Part shown: one piece after another, positions 5,807-6,762 of the stretch
How positions within the stretch are numbered: position 1 is the stretch's first letter
Layout of the letters: each line of letters begins with the position of its first letter
Source of the DNA: a bacterium
Lineage (GTDB): Bacteria; Pseudomonadota; Gammaproteobacteria; Burkholderiales; Methylophilaceae
Reading direction: 5' to 3'
Length of the DNA: 6,762 bases
NCBI GenBank assembly: GCA_027310505.1
Contig: DAIDAS010000103.1
Coordinates: forward strand, 1-6,762
Position numbers and translations under genes: made by a program
Notes under the pieces: model-generated
Seen by the model: the letters and a program-made list of their open reading frames with translations, nothing else
Database searches by the model: none
Told to the model about the DNA's origin: nothing

Positions 5807-6565
5807 ATGCGTCGCAAACTTGTCGTAGGTAACTGGAAAATGCACGGCAGCATCGCCAGCAATAAAGTGTTGCTGGCGGATGTCGTTGCAGGCGTTCGGA
5901 ATCTGGATGCGGCTGATTGCGTCGTGTGCGTTCCCTACCCATATCTGTGCCAGGCGCAATCGCTGCTGCAGGGCACCAATGTCGCCTGGGGGGCACAGAA
6001 CATGTGCTCTACCAATGACGGTGCGCTGACAGGCGCCGTTTCACCGGCCATGCTGGTCGATTACGGCTGCACGCATGTCATCGTCGGCCATTCCGAGCGT
6101 CGCAACCTGTTCCATGAAACCGACGACACTGCGGCCGCCCGCTTCAATGCCGCGCTTGAAGCAGGCCTGGTGCCCATTTTCTGCATGGGAGAATCCTCGG
6201 AAGAGCGCGAATCGGACTGGACCGAATACATTGTGGGCCGCCAGCTGGATTCGATCATCCGCCGCTATGGCCCGCACGTGCTCGAGAACGCGGTGCTCGC
6301 TTACGAACCTCTCTGGGCAGTGGGAAGCGACAAGCCGGCCACGCCGCAACAGGCACAGGAAGTGCACGAATTCATCCGCAAGCGGATCGCCCGTTGCGAT
6401 GCCCAGGTGGCCGCACAAGTGCGAATCCTTTACGGCGGCAGCGTCACCCCCGCCAATGCGGCGCAACTCTTCGCCATGCCGGATATCGATGGCGGCCTGA
6501 TCGGCAGAGCCTCGCTCTCCGCCCAGGATTTCGTGCCGATTTGCCGGGCAGCCAGCCAGAGTTGA
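5807..6565 (+). CDS. tpiA: Triosephosphate isomerase (divergent, possibly a second copy)
   Basis: A 252-residue TIM-barrel enzyme of the usual length, interconverting glyceraldehyde-3-phosphate and dihydroxyacetone phosphate in the cytoplasm. Catalytic residues are present: Asn9 and Lys11 in GNWKMHG, His95 in VGHSERR, Glu167 in YEPLW, with Cys126 and YGGS (209-212). Several normally conserved positions differ. TGE(V/I)S near residue 77 is TGAVS, the loop-6 GTGK is GSDK (173-176), and the phosphate-binding GGAS near the end is GRAS (233-236, Arg234). The usual betaproteobacterial neighbours secG and nuoA are absent; an acyltransferase follows instead. These points suggest a second, divergent copy, although the enzyme is probably still active. 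ATG codons at 5804 and 5807 adjoin; the CCGGA upstream suits 5807 better, and the frame upstream to 5699 lies across the promoter and is unlikely to be translated. Confidence 0.93.
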   Translation: MRRKLVVGNWKMHGSIASNKVLLADVVAGVRNLDAADCVVCVPYPYLCQAQSLLQGTNVAWGAQNMCSTNDGALTGAVSPAMLVDYGCTHVIVGHSERRNLFHETDDTAAARFNAALEAGLVPIFCMGESSEERESDWTEYIVGRQLDSIIRRYGPHVLENAVLAYEPLWAVGSDKPATPQQAQEVHEFIRKRIARCDAQVAAQVRILYGGSVTPANAAQLFAMPDIDGGLIGRASLSAQDFVPICRAASQS

Positions 6566-6575
6566 TCATTTAAAG

Positions 6576-6604
6576 GTGAAATCCCGGGCCGGAGCCTTTA
6601 TAAT
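6576..6604 (+). promoter_or_regulatory. Promoter of the acyltransferase gene, very close to its ATG
   Basis: A perfect -10 box TATAAT (6599-6604) lies 17 bp after GTGAAA (6576-6581), a 4-of-6 match to TTGACA. Transcription should begin at about 6610-6613, directly before or at the ATG at 6614. The box sits 11-16 nt after the tpiA stop, so the acyltransferase has its own promoter. Confidence 0.55.
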
Positions 6605-6612
6605 GCCGGCCC
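6586..6612. repeat. 7-bp inverted repeat flanking the -10 box (operator candidate)
   Basis: GGGCCGG (6586-6592) and CCGGCCC (6606-6612) are exact reverse complements 13 bp apart, centred on the start of the TATAAT box and ending at the predicted transcription start. This geometry fits a repressor operator. As RNA from tpiA it could also form a 7-bp stem with a 13-nt loop, but no T-run follows, so it is a poor terminator. Confidence 0.45.
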
Positions 6613-6613
6613 C

Positions 6614-6762
6614 ATGAAAGACCAAGCCGCTCGTTTTCCGGTCATCGACGCCTTCAAGGCGATCGCCTCGCAACTTATCGTACTGCACCATCTGGCCGCC
6701 TACGGCCCGCTTTCCGACGCCGTTCAGCAAGCAGCCCCCGCGCTGATCTCGTGGCTTTATGA
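6614..6762 (+). CDS. Acyltransferase-3 family membrane protein (partial, N-terminus only)
   Basis: Forty-nine complete codons are visible before the edge. The segment RFPVIDAFKAIASQLIVLHH (residues 7-26) is the typical opening of acyltransferase-3 (OafA/NodX/YrhL-like) proteins: an ID-x-F/L-K/R-x-I-A motif leading into the first membrane helix, with the His-His pair at 25-26 thought to be catalytically important in the family. Such proteins are multi-helix inner-membrane enzymes that O-acetylate or otherwise acylate surface polysaccharides and similar acceptors; the acceptor here cannot be told. The ATG at 6614 has no Shine-Dalgarno sequence, and the consensus -10 lies only 9 nt upstream. It is on the same strand as tpiA, 48 nt after its stop, but probably transcribed separately. 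Confidence 0.8.
   Translation, partial: MKDQAARFPVIDAFKAIASQLIVLHHLAAYGPLSDAVQQAAPALISWLY

Noticed and set aside
1..6762. Search for CRISPR, insertion sequences, tRNA and phage-defence genes
   Set aside because: No spaced repeat array, transposase motif, terminal inverted repeats, tRNA-like fold or defence-type domain was seen by eye.

Overview
The window looks like chromosomal DNA of a moderately GC-rich Gram-negative bacterium, most likely a betaproteobacterium. The triosephosphate isomerase (TIM) begins with a betaproteobacterial-type N-terminus (MRRKLVVGNWKMHGS), the partial acyltransferase at the right edge resembles proteins I recall from Nitrosomonadales-type genomes, and there is an Aas/LplT phospholipid-repair pair and an outer-membrane-type lipoprotein. 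The placement is inference; no rRNA or tRNA is present to confirm it.

Left two-thirds (1-4292, minus strand): a tightly packed set of four genes read right to left. They are an ArsR-family helix-turn-helix regulator (3981-4292), a full-length bifunctional Aas (2-acyl-glycerophosphoethanolamine acyltransferase plus acyl-ACP synthetase, 1815-3935), a membrane-anchored alpha/beta hydrolase (994-1815, its start overlapping the aas stop as TGATG) and LplT, the lysophospholipid flippase (1-980, cut by the window edge). LplT brings lysophospholipid back across the inner membrane and Aas re-acylates it. The hydrolase between them and the dedicated regulator are the less usual parts of the arrangement.

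Middle (4293-5440): a short divergent regulatory region with tandem TTTAGTT-type repeats and a TGTCA-AG-TGACA palindrome. It is followed on the plus strand by a small exported protein of unknown function (about 4407-4787) and, with no gap, a TesA-like SGNH-hydrolase lipoprotein (4788-5408). A secreted esterase or lysophospholipase candidate is thus transcribed away from the lysophospholipid recycling genes, so the whole could form one deacylation/reacylation module (inference).

Right part (5409-6762): a 9-bp hairpin, a previously easy-to-miss 59-codon minus-strand gene with a strong ribosome binding site (5425-5604), a TIM gene (5807-6565) with unusual residues at usually conserved positions, and the start of an acyltransferase-3 membrane protein (6614 to the edge). 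The last gene has a consensus -10 box so close to its ATG that its mRNA may be leaderless. No mobile element, CRISPR array, tRNA or rRNA was seen.
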